A stretch of 64,000 bases of DNA from Cryomorpha ignava (GTDB lineage Bacteria > Bacteroidota > Bacteroidia > Flavobacteriales_D > Cryomorphaceae): the NCBI RefSeq assembly GCF_010686655.1, contig NZ_JAAGVY010000010.1:62001-126000 (forward strand), read 5' to 3'. The translations under genes were made by a program, and so were the position numbers. This document shows, one piece after another, positions 55,392 to 63,021 of this stretch. The notes below the pieces were generated by a model. It ran no database searches, was not told the origin of the DNA, and was given only the letters and a program-made list of their open reading frames with translations. The first letter of the stretch is position 1, and each line of letters starts with the position of its first letter.

Positions 55392-56936
55392 CTAATCGAT
55401 AGGTTCGCCTTTTTCATTGAAAAATTTGAAGTTCAGGTATGAAGAATCCTGATCTTCCTGTACTTTGAGATTAACTTTATATTTCATGCTCCATCTTCTG
55501 CGTGTAGAGATGAGACCTGCCTTGAGATAAGCCGCAATAAAAGGATGGGTTTTAAGTACGATCCGTTTCGTTTTAAACTCTTCTACGATGTAGCGAAGAT
55601 TATTTTCTATCTGATCTGTAATAAGTACAGATGCTTGAATAGATCCGGAACCCTCACAGCAAGGACATTTCTCTTCGGTAGAGATATCAGTTACCTCGCG
55701 CACACGTTGCCTGGTTATTTCTACAACCCCAAATCTGCTCGGAGGCAATACATTGTGCTTTGCTTTGTCGTCTTTAAGGCACTCACGTAGTTTTTCGTAG
55801 AGCTGCTTTTGATGACTTCGCTGACCCATATCAATAAAGTCAACTGCGATAATACCACCCATGTCGCGCAGGCGCAATACCCGAGCTATTTCCTCAGCGC
55901 ACTCAAGGTTAGTTTCAAGGGCATTTTGTTCCTGCCCGCGTTCTCCACCTTTCCTACTTCCGCTATTTACGTCTATAACGTGCATAGCTTCTGTGTGCTC
56001 TATAATCAGATAAGCACCGCTTTTCAGGTTAACCTGTTTACCAAAGGCTGATTTAATTTGCCGGTTTACACCAAATGTTTCAAAGAGATCTTCTTTATTG
56101 TGAAGTTTCACAATATTCTCCTGTGTGGGCGCAACCTTTCTGAGGTAATCCTTAATTTCTTCAGCGATTTGATTGTCGTTTACATGTATGCTGGTAAAGC
56201 TGGCACTAAGCAAATCGCGGAGCACCGTAGATGTCTTATTCAACTCACCGAGCACGCGTTTCGGCGGCTTGGCAGTTTTCAAATTTTCGTGGATTTTTTT
56301 CCATCTATTGTGCAGGTCGCGGAGGTCGGCATCCAGTTCAGCCACCTTTTTATTTTCCGCAACGGTGCGTACTATCACGCCAAAATTCTTAGGCTTAATG
56401 CTTTGCAGCAGCCTTCTAAGACGTGTTCTTTCTTCTACGTTTTTAATACGTTGAGAAAGTGAAATTTTATCACCAAAAGGCACGAGTACTATGTACCGGC
56501 CTGCCAGGGTGATTTCGGATGTTAACCGAGGGCCTTTGGAAGATATGGGTTCTTTGGCAACCTGCACAAGAATGTGCTGGCTACCTGAAACCACATCGTT
56601 GATTTTACCGTTTTTATCTATGTCATCTTCAGTCGGAAATTTGGTCAGATCGGCAGATTCCTGCTTTCCGGCCAAAGTTCGCTTCACAAATTTATTCATC
56701 GACCGGTATTGAGGACCGAGATCGAGATAATGAAGAAAGGCATCTTTTTCGTAACCTACATCAACAAATGCTGCGTTGAGGCTGGGTATTACACGATGTA
56801 CTTTACCAAGATACACATCGCCTACGGCGAAATCCTGGCTTCCTTTTTCTTTGTGAAGTTCCGTTAGGACTTTATCCTTCAGATAGGCAATATCAACTTC
56901 GTTGGCCTTGGCATTAATTACAAGCTCAAGATTCAC
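55392..56936 (-). CDS. rng: Ribonuclease E/G
   Basis: 514 residues. The N-terminal S1 domain (VGDVYLGKVHRVIPSLNAAFVDVGYEKDAFLHYLDLG) and the catalytic core (GPRLTSEITLAGRYIVLVPFG, AMHVIDVNSGSRKG, RLRDMGGIIAVDFIDM with the acidic metal ligands) precede a zinc link (EKCPCCEGSG). It cleaves single-stranded RNA and processes rRNA. Its length suits the RNase G class rather than full RNase E, lacking the long C-terminal scaffold. Confidence 0.95.
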   Translation of the reverse strand: MNLELVINAKANEVDIAYLKDKVLTELHKEKGSQDFAVGDVYLGKVHRVIPSLNAAFVDVGYEKDAFLHYLDLGPQYRSMNKFVKRTLAGKQESADLTKFPTEDDIDKNGKINDVVSGSQHILVQVAKEPISSKGPRLTSEITLAGRYIVLVPFGDKISLSQRIKNVEERTRLRRLLQSIKPKNFGVIVRTVAENKKVAELDADLRDLHNRWKKIHENLKTAKPPKRVLGELNKTSTVLRDLLSASFTSIHVNDNQIAEEIKDYLRKVAPTQENIVKLHNKEDLFETFGVNRQIKSAFGKQVNLKSGAYLIIEHTEAMHVIDVNSGSRKGGERGQEQNALETNLECAEEIARVLRLRDMGGIIAVDFIDMGQRSHQKQLYEKLRECLKDDKAKHNVLPPSRFGVVEITRQRVREVTDISTEEKCPCCEGSGSIQASVLITDQIENNLRYIVEEFKTKRIVLKTHPFIAAYLKAGLISTRRRWSMKYKVNLKVQEDQDSSYLNFKFFNEKGEPID

Positions 56937-57018
56937 GATAAATGTGTTAAGTACCTAAAACCACGAAACAGCCAATTGTGGGCTGTTTCACTAAAAAAAT
57001 AGAAAATGCTTCTAAAGC

Positions 57019-57111
57019 TTATTTCTTTTTCTTGTGGCGATTCTTACGGAGTCGCTTTTTGCGCTTGTGCGTAGCCATTTTATGGCGTTTGCGTTTTTTA
57101 CCGCTTGGCAT
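57019..57111 (-). CDS. AURKAIP1/COX24-type basic mini-protein
   Basis: 30 residues from ATG 57111: MPSGKKRKRHKMATHKRKKR followed by LRKNRHKKKK. Two-thirds of residues are Lys, Arg or His. The PSGKKRKRHKMATHKRKKRLRK core is the COX24 C-terminal motif of Bacteroidota mini-proteins, the relatives of mitochondrial ribosomal protein mS38. A ribosome-bound role is likely by homology. Too short for most gene callers. It lies between rng and a TPR gene. Confidence 0.85.
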   Translation of the reverse strand: MPSGKKRKRHKMATHKRKKRLRKNRHKKKK

Positions 57112-57131
57112 AATTCGTTATTTAAATTTCG

Positions 57132-57626
57132 TTAATGTATATCCTGCTTTAACTTTTCCAGCATTTGTGCCACACCATTTATGACTACTGTATCGGTTTC
57201 CAGGGTTAAATATTTTTCGAGAAGCACAATAGCTTCTTCTTTATGATCAAGTTCCAATTCAGTTTGTGCCAACCAAAAATATGCCTGAGGATATTTTTGT
57301 TCAGAGTCAAACTCAATGACCTTCGAAAAACGAAAGGCCGCGTTCTCAATTTGGCGCGAAGTTAATGAAAATTGTGCAAGTTGCCAATGAACATCCACAT
57401 TTGTTGAATCTTCTTCAAGAATTTCGCGCATCATGGCTATACCCTGCATAGGGTTTTCACCATTTTGAACCATGGCTGCGGCTTGTTGCAACTTTAAATT
57501 TACCGGGTTGATTTCGGCTTGCAACTGCTTTTCAGCAGGGATGCGTGGAGCCAAAACCAACCCGGTAATTAGGATAAGTGCACCCAAAACCAGAATAATC
57601 TGGGTCGTTCGGATACCGAATTTCAT
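57132..57626 (-). CDS. TPR protein with N-terminal membrane anchor
   Basis: 164 residues. A single membrane segment (TTQIILVLGALILITGLVL) precedes TPR-like helices (VDVHWQLAQFSLTSRQIENAAFRFSKVIEFDSEQKYPQAYFWLAQTELELDHKEEAIVLLEKYLTL). Such single-anchor TPR proteins commonly follow HU-type genes in this phylum, though no function is known. It starts two bases after the HU gene stop, so they are co-transcribed. Confidence 0.7.
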   Translation of the reverse strand: MKFGIRTTQIILVLGALILITGLVLAPRIPAEKQLQAEINPVNLKLQQAAAMVQNGENPMQGIAMMREILEEDSTNVDVHWQLAQFSLTSRQIENAAFRFSKVIEFDSEQKYPQAYFWLAQTELELDHKEEAIVLLEKYLTLETDTVVINGVAQMLEKLKQDIH

Positions 57627-57628
57627 TC

Positions 57629-57928
57629 TTATTTTTTCTTACCAACTTTCACATTCTTCTTTACTTTCTCTACAAAAGTTTTTGAAGGCTTGAAAGCAGG
57701 AATATTGTGTGCTGGAATAACGATTGGTTCTTTGGCAGAAATATTTCGTCCAATTTTTTCTGCTCTTTCTTTTACAATGAAACTTCCGAAACCGCGTAGG
57801 TAAACATTGTCACCAGAAGTTAGTGATTTTTTTACTGAATTCATAAATGCTTCCACAGTGGTTTGCACTGCAACTTTCTCTATACCAGTTTGCTCGGCAA
57901 TTTCGGAAACGATATCTGCTTTTGTCAT
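57629..57928 (-). CDS. HU/IHF-family DNA-binding protein
   Basis: 99 residues. MTKADIVSEIAEQTGIEKVAV, VEAFMNSVKKSLTSGDNVYLRGFGSFIVKERAEKIGRN and IPAHNIPAFKPSKTFVEKVK are HU/IHF signatures; the arm carries PAHNIPAFKPSK. It bends and compacts DNA. The promoter (57977-57984) and a 16-bp palindrome lie between it and mutY. Confidence 0.95.
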   Translation of the reverse strand: MTKADIVSEIAEQTGIEKVAVQTTVEAFMNSVKKSLTSGDNVYLRGFGSFIVKERAEKIGRNISAKEPIVIPAHNIPAFKPSKTFVEKVKKNVKVGKKK

Positions 57929-57976
57929 AGTTTTTTAAGCTTAACGTGAATTTGTAATTATTTGATTTTTACGGTG

Positions 57977-57984
57977 CAAAGATA
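57977..57984 (-). promoter_or_regulatory. -7 promoter element of the HU gene
   Basis: On the minus strand TATCTTTG followed by CACCG is a strong match to the Bacteroidota -7 box, 48 bp before the ATG. Confidence 0.6.
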
Positions 57985-57999
57985 TAGGTTTAAACCTAT
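57984..57999. promoter_or_regulatory. 16-bp perfect palindrome between HU and mutY
   Basis: ATAGGTTTAAACCTAT reads the same on both strands and touches the HU -7 box, filling the region between -7 and -33. It is a good operator candidate, but the regulator is unknown. Confidence 0.55.
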
Positions 58000-58060
58000 G
58001 TATAAAAGGCAATTTCGCTAAATTCGCCTTTTTAATCTATGAGTTATAGAGTCTTACACG

Positions 58061-59113
58061 ATGGAATTAGATGAACGCTTGATTTTGTGGTACTTAGAAA
58101 ATGGTAGAGATCTACCCTGGAGAAATACACGCAACCCTTATCAAATATGGCTATCAGAGATTATTTTGCAGCAAACACGTGTAGATCAGGGTATGGCTTA
58201 TTACCTGAAGTTTATCGAAACATTTCCAAATGTTAAAGTTTTAGCAAAAGCCGACGAAGACACTGTTTTGAAAATGTGGCAGGGATTGGGCTACTACTCC
58301 CGAGCCCGAAACTTGCACGCTACGGCGAAATATATTGCCGACGAGCTGAATGGAAAATTCCCCAACACTTATAAGGATATCTTAGAGCTTAAAGGTGTGG
58401 GGCCTTATACCGCTGCTGCCATTTCAAGCTTTGCCTTTAAATTGCCACACGCAGTGGTAGATGGTAATGTGAGCAGGGTTCTATCGCGGGTATTTGATAT
58501 AGGCACTCCTATTAATAGCAGCGAGGGACAAAAGGAATTTCAGCAAATTGCAGATGAATGCCTGAGCAAATCACAACCCGACATTTACAATCAGGCGATA
58601 ATGGAATTGGGCGCTACGGTGTGCAAACCTTCCAATCCCGATTGCGAAAGATGCCCGCTGGCGTATAATTGCCTGAGTCGGCTCCGAAAAAACATCGCCG
58701 AAAGGCCGGTAAAACTAAAAGCCAAAAAGGCGGTCGTAAGACATATCGATTATGCTGTGTTGGAATCTGAAAACGATTTTATTTTCAAGAAACGAACCGG
58801 AAAAGATATTTGGCAGGGGTTACACGATTTTACATCAATAGAAGGTATGGAAGAACCGGTAGAAAAATATTTAACTAAACATGTAAAAGAAAATTTTCCA
58901 AACATTACCCTAAAATCGCTTCCGGCGCAGCCCGCCAAACAATACACACACCTACTTTCACATCAGCGCATCATAGCGCGTTTTTGGAATTACAAATTTT
59001 CTGGTAATTTAGATGAGAAATCCGTATATTTCAGCGTGGCAAAACAAGGGGTAGATTCAATTGCGGTTCCAAGGCTTATCCATAAATATCTTGAGGATAT
59101 AGATTTGGTGTAA
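58061..59113 (+). CDS. mutY: A/G-specific adenine glycosylase
   Basis: 350 residues. RDLPWRNTRNPYQIWLSEIILQQTRVDQG at the N-terminus, the HhH motif LELKGVGPYTAAAISSFAFK, the catalytic Asp in AVVDGNVSRVLSR, and the iron-sulfur Cys cluster CKPSNPDCERCPLAYNC near residue 200. The C-terminal NUDIX-like domain (RHIDYAVLESENDFIFKKRTGKDIWQGLHDF) recognises 8-oxoG. It removes adenine from A:8-oxoG pairs. It lies before ssb and gldE, a Bacteroidota order. Confidence 0.96.
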   Translation: MELDERLILWYLENGRDLPWRNTRNPYQIWLSEIILQQTRVDQGMAYYLKFIETFPNVKVLAKADEDTVLKMWQGLGYYSRARNLHATAKYIADELNGKFPNTYKDILELKGVGPYTAAAISSFAFKLPHAVVDGNVSRVLSRVFDIGTPINSSEGQKEFQQIADECLSKSQPDIYNQAIMELGATVCKPSNPDCERCPLAYNCLSRLRKNIAERPVKLKAKKAVVRHIDYAVLESENDFIFKKRTGKDIWQGLHDFTSIEGMEEPVEKYLTKHVKENFPNITLKSLPAQPAKQYTHLLSHQRIIARFWNYKFSGNLDEKSVYFSVAKQGVDSIAVPRLIHKYLEDIDLV

Positions 59114-59131
59114 TTGCCCTTAATTTTGCAT

Positions 59132-59139
59132 TATATTTG
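59132..59139 (+). promoter_or_regulatory. -7 promoter element of ssb
   Basis: TATATTTG followed by CATTC is a good -7 box, 22 bp before the ssb ATG; the -33 element is unclear. Confidence 0.5.
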
Positions 59140-59161
59140 CATTCTTTTTTTAAATGATATT

Positions 59162-59605
59162 ATGGCAGGAGTTAACAAAGTAATTTTAATCGGAAATCTG
59201 GGTATCGACCCTGAAGTGAGAACGTTGGAAAGTGGCGTAAAAGTCTGTCGCTTAAGCCTTGCCACTTCAGAATCTTATACCAATAAAGAAGGAAACCGTG
59301 TAGAACAAACCGAGTGGCACAGCATAACTTTATGGAGACAACTTGCCGAAATAGCCGAAAAATATCTTACCAAAGGCAATAAAGTTTACATAGAGGGAAA
59401 ATTGCGCACGCGGTCTTACAAAGATAAAGAAGGAGTAGAAAAATACTCAACCGAAATAGTGGCGGACAATATGCAAATGCTTGGAGGAAGCTCTTCCGGT
59501 GATTCATCTTCGGCAACGCGAAGCAATCCGCAAAGCCAGCCACAGCAGCAAGCTTCATCGGGAAACGCCGACTCTGATAATTCTGACGATGATCTACCCT
59601 TCTAA
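59162..59605 (+). CDS. ssb: Single-stranded DNA-binding protein
   Basis: 147 residues from ATG 59162, chosen because the SSB fold begins there (VNKVILIGNLGIDPEVRTL). TEWHSITLWRQLAEIAEKYLTKGNKVYIEGKL follows; the Ser/Gln-rich linker and the acidic tip DSDNSDDDLPF that recruits partners close it. It coats single-stranded DNA in replication and repair. Confidence 0.97.
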   Translation: MAGVNKVILIGNLGIDPEVRTLESGVKVCRLSLATSESYTNKEGNRVEQTEWHSITLWRQLAEIAEKYLTKGNKVYIEGKLRTRSYKDKEGVEKYSTEIVADNMQMLGGSSSGDSSSATRSNPQSQPQQQASSGNADSDNSDDDLPF

Positions 59606-59633
59606 TAAATTAGTGCGAACCAACTAAAGCCTA

Positions 59634-60986
59634 TTGGAACCTCCCAGTTTTAACTTTGCAATAACCCTTCTTGCGGTTTTTAAGCCGCTAAGCATCGAAA
59701 TAGGAATAGCGATTCTGGCATCGGTGATTTTACTGATTTGCTCTGCCCTCATTTCTGGTTCAGAAGTAGCCTATTTTTCTTTAAGCCCTACAGATATGGA
59801 CGGCTTAGAGAATGAAAAATCGGGCTCTGCAGATAGAGCAATGGCGCTACTCCACCGACCGCACAGATTGCTTGCTACAATACTTATTGCCAACAATTTT
59901 GTAAACATTGCCATCGTAATTTTATCTTCCTTTATTCTTATTGGTGGGTTTAATTTTGATGCATATCCTCCTTGGGTCGCTGTGGCTATTCAGGTGGGCG
60001 TAGTTACCTTTTTGCTTCTCCTTTTGGGCGAGGTAATTCCAAAAGTATATGCCACTTCAAATGCCATGAGGCTAATTATGCTTATGGCTCTTCCGCTCAC
60101 GGTTATGCTCAAAGTTTTTTATCCGATAAGTTCTCTACTTATTTCCAGCACCAATTTGATAAACAAACGGATTAAAAAACGTCAGAGCGATTACTCTGTA
60201 GATGAACTGGAGCACGCACTGGAGCTTACAAAAGATGAGCAAACTACTCCCGATGAAGAAAAAATCTTAAAAGGAATTGTACGTTTTGGAAATACGGATG
60301 TAAAGCAGATTATGAAACCGCGTACAGAGATGGTTTCGTTTGATTTTACCACATCTTACGCTGAACTGATGGACGAACTCCTTGATGAAGGATTTTCCCG
60401 TGTTCCTGTTTATAAAGAATCGCTTGATCAAGTGGTAGGAATTCTATATCTCAAAGATTTACTCCCCTATTCTGAAAGCACCGATTTAGACTGGCAAACC
60501 CTCTTACGTGCGCCTTACTTTGTTCCCGAAAACAAGAAGCTCGACGACCTGCTCAAGGAATTTCAATCTCGTAAAGTCCACATGGCTGTAGTGGTAGATG
60601 AGTATGGCGGCACATCTGGAATTGTAACCCTCGAAGATATTATTGAAGAAATTGTAGGTGATATTACTGATGAATTTGACGATGAAGATATTTTCTACTC
60701 AAAGCTCGACGAGCAGAATTACATTTTTGAAGGAAAGACGCCACTCGTAGATTTATATAAGATTCTGGATATTTCTGGCGAAAATTTTGAAGAAGCCAAA
60801 GGAGAATCTGATACTCTTGCCGGTTTTATGCTTGAATTATCGGGTCGACTTTTGGTGAAAAACGAAAAGGTGAATTTCGAGAATTATGTTCTAACGGTAG
60901 AAGCTGCCGACAAAAGACGGATTAAGCGTGTAAAGCTTACCTTGCTTCAAACCGAAGAAACGGAGGAAAAGGAGAAGAATAGGTAA
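59634..60986 (+). CDS. gldE: Gliding-motility protein GldE (CBS/CNNM family)
   Basis: 450 residues from TTG 59634. DUF21 membrane domain (ASVILLICSALISGSEVAYFSLSPTDMDGLENE), CBS pair (IMKPRTEMVSFDFTTSYAELMDELLDEGFSRVPVYKESLDQVVGILYLKDLL and VHMAVVVDEYGGTSGIVTLEDIIEEIVGDITDEFDDE) and a CorC/HlyC tail. Place after mutY and ssb is the GldE position. Needed for gliding/type IX function in relatives. No gldD follows within the window, where it often does. Confidence 0.85.
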   Translation: MEPPSFNFAITLLAVFKPLSIEIGIAILASVILLICSALISGSEVAYFSLSPTDMDGLENEKSGSADRAMALLHRPHRLLATILIANNFVNIAIVILSSFILIGGFNFDAYPPWVAVAIQVGVVTFLLLLLGEVIPKVYATSNAMRLIMLMALPLTVMLKVFYPISSLLISSTNLINKRIKKRQSDYSVDELEHALELTKDEQTTPDEEKILKGIVRFGNTDVKQIMKPRTEMVSFDFTTSYAELMDELLDEGFSRVPVYKESLDQVVGILYLKDLLPYSESTDLDWQTLLRAPYFVPENKKLDDLLKEFQSRKVHMAVVVDEYGGTSGIVTLEDIIEEIVGDITDEFDDEDIFYSKLDEQNYIFEGKTPLVDLYKILDISGENFEEAKGESDTLAGFMLELSGRLLVKNEKVNFENYVLTVEAADKRRIKRVKLTLLQTEETEEKEKNR

Positions 60987-61261
60987 TTACAAGCTTCCTA
61001 TTTCAAAAACTCATAAAAAAAAAAAAAAACGGTTTAATTGATTTTTAGTAGCATTAATTTTAATTTTTTTATACTGTTAGCACTTCAATAGTAAAATAAT
61101 TATTCTACCTTGAGACGTTAAGTAGGATTACGTATTTTGGAAACAATGCGACGGTTCTTAAAGTAATTAAAAACTCTTTAACATTTCATTCTATAGGATA
61201 TTTTAGTTCTCCATAAATAAATTATCCCAATTATATTGCCGCTCACTTTAACCTGATCGTC
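60987..61261. other. Intergenic region with a 15-A run
   Basis: A run of 15 A lies at 61015-61029. AT-rich sequence follows with no clear ORF. The usual gldD gene is not here. Confidence 0.6.
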
Positions 61262-62209
61262 ATGAAAAAAGTTTTCCTTTCCAGTATTATCCTGATTTTT
61301 CCCTTATTTCTATGCGCACAAACACCAGCTGAGCTTTACACCCAGGGTCAAGCTATATATTCCATAACAGGTGGTTATGGTATTGGAATAGATGTAGACC
61401 AACCGGATGCACGCCTGCACATCAACGATAAAAGCGAGGATAAAACAGCACTTCGTATTGATATGCAACGACATTTACTACCTAACGGTGGTGGTGGAAA
61501 CACTTATGGGATCTCTTTATTTGCAATAGAGGCAAACAGCGTAGATGAGACTGGCACAAAAATACAAACTGTATTTACGGTAGATAAGTCAGGGAAGGTT
61601 AGTTCTGGTTTGGCGGCAACCCTTAATTCGGATCAGGTTTCTGTTCAGGGACCATTAACTGTATATCAAACCCAGAATTATTCTGTGGGGTTAGCAGTAC
61701 CAACTTCAAGTCTTCAGCCTGAAATGAACTGGCGAGGACACGGTAATAAAAATTTCAGATTTCGAAATATAAACACCAACACGACGGTAATGACTTTAAC
61801 GCAAAACGGTCGTGTTGGAATCAATACAGAGAACTTTTTTGATAACCATCAACTCTATGTTGAAGGTTCGATTTATATTAGTGAAAATACGGACGAAACG
61901 CATTCCTTATATATTGAAGGGACTTCGATTGCAGAAGAAATGTATGTTAAACTAAAAGCCGATTGGCCGGATTATGTATTTACAGATCATTATGAGTTGA
62001 TGCCATTAAATGAACTTGGTAATTTTATTAATAAAAACGGACACCTACCTAAAATGCCTATAGCAGATAAGGTAAAAGAAGAAGGTCTAGCCACAGGAGA
62101 AACGATACGACTTCTTACTGAAAAAGTGGAGGAACTTACACTGTATCTCCTACAACAGCAGACCGAAATTGAGGAATTAAAAGCCAAATTGGCCAAATTG
62201 GCCAAATAA
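61262..62209 (+). CDS. Secreted surface protein with C-terminal coiled coil
   Basis: 315 residues with a signal peptide (VFLSSIILIFPLFLCAQ). A beta-rich region with GGYGIGIDVDQPDARLHINDKS and RVGINTENFFDNHQLYVEGSIYIS is of the kind seen in tail-fibre-like surface proteins; the C-terminal LMPLNELGNFINKNGHLPKMPIADKVKEEGLATGETIRLLTEKVEELTLYLLQQQTEIEEL is a conserved tail ending in a coiled coil. I do not know a function. First gene of a three-gene module. Confidence 0.65.
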   Translation: MKKVFLSSIILIFPLFLCAQTPAELYTQGQAIYSITGGYGIGIDVDQPDARLHINDKSEDKTALRIDMQRHLLPNGGGGNTYGISLFAIEANSVDETGTKIQTVFTVDKSGKVSSGLAATLNSDQVSVQGPLTVYQTQNYSVGLAVPTSSLQPEMNWRGHGNKNFRFRNINTNTTVMTLTQNGRVGINTENFFDNHQLYVEGSIYISENTDETHSLYIEGTSIAEEMYVKLKADWPDYVFTDHYELMPLNELGNFINKNGHLPKMPIADKVKEEGLATGETIRLLTEKVEELTLYLLQQQTEIEELKAKLAKLAK

Positions 62210-62218
62210 AATACGGTT

Positions 62219-63019
62219 ATGAAATATTTAAATGAAATATTTAAATTTGGATTGGCGTGCTGTCTCATTCTTGGATTTTCTTCATGCAACCCTGATGACG
62301 ATCAAGAAGCACCTTGTTGTGATGCTGCAAATCCCGCTTGCCCTAATTACGATCCCTGTACTTCAATCACCGAACCTACCGCTGATTTTGCAATGCAGGA
62401 AGGTGTGCTGACAAGTAATGGAATTATATTTGGGAGAGACGACTCTGTTTTTTATAAAGATGTAAGATATTCAGCTCTGCACGATAGCTCCATCTACACA
62501 CATACATGGTCTCTCGGAGCAGAGGTAATATCCGATCCGGTTTTTTCACGCACGCACAATATTCCCGCCAATCAGAGACCAGTGTATATCACCGTGAGTC
62601 ATGTAATTGAATTCCCGGTAGATTCGACCTGTTTTACGAACCTTACAGGACGTGATTCATTGGCGAGAACTTACTACTTAATCAAATACGTAAATGAACT
62701 AGCTGTCTATGGAAATTTTCGAGGTGTTTTTGAAAATGAAACCGATTCATTTGATTTTAGTTTCGGTCTCTACGATACCGAAGGCAATGATGCTTTGGTT
62801 TATGAGTCGAGTTCTATATTTATAGAAGTGAACTTTCACAATTTGGGAGAGACAACTCATTACGGACTTATTGGCGTGAACAGTATTGGGTATATGAATG
62901 GATCTGCTTCTGCCGACCCACGAGGCTTCATTTTACCTCAAGATTCTCCTGATGTTTACAAGATTGAATATAGATTATACCTAATTGACTTTGTAGTTAA
63001 TGCCAGAAAACTCAACTAA
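62219..63019 (+). CDS. Lipoprotein of unknown function
   Basis: 266 residues. The signal FGLACCLILGFSSC ends in a lipobox Cys, followed by an acidic stretch (NPDDDQEAPCCDAANPAC). The rest is beta-rich with YTHTWSLGAEVISDPVF and FDFSFGLYDTEGNDALVYESSSIFIEV. I do not recognise it. It begins nine bases after the tail-fibre-like gene and three before the next, so the three form a module. Confidence 0.6.
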   Translation: MKYLNEIFKFGLACCLILGFSSCNPDDDQEAPCCDAANPACPNYDPCTSITEPTADFAMQEGVLTSNGIIFGRDDSVFYKDVRYSALHDSSIYTHTWSLGAEVISDPVFSRTHNIPANQRPVYITVSHVIEFPVDSTCFTNLTGRDSLARTYYLIKYVNELAVYGNFRGVFENETDSFDFSFGLYDTEGNDALVYESSSIFIEVNFHNLGETTHYGLIGVNSIGYMNGSASADPRGFILPQDSPDVYKIEYRLYLIDFVVNARKLN

Positions 63020-63021
63020 CC

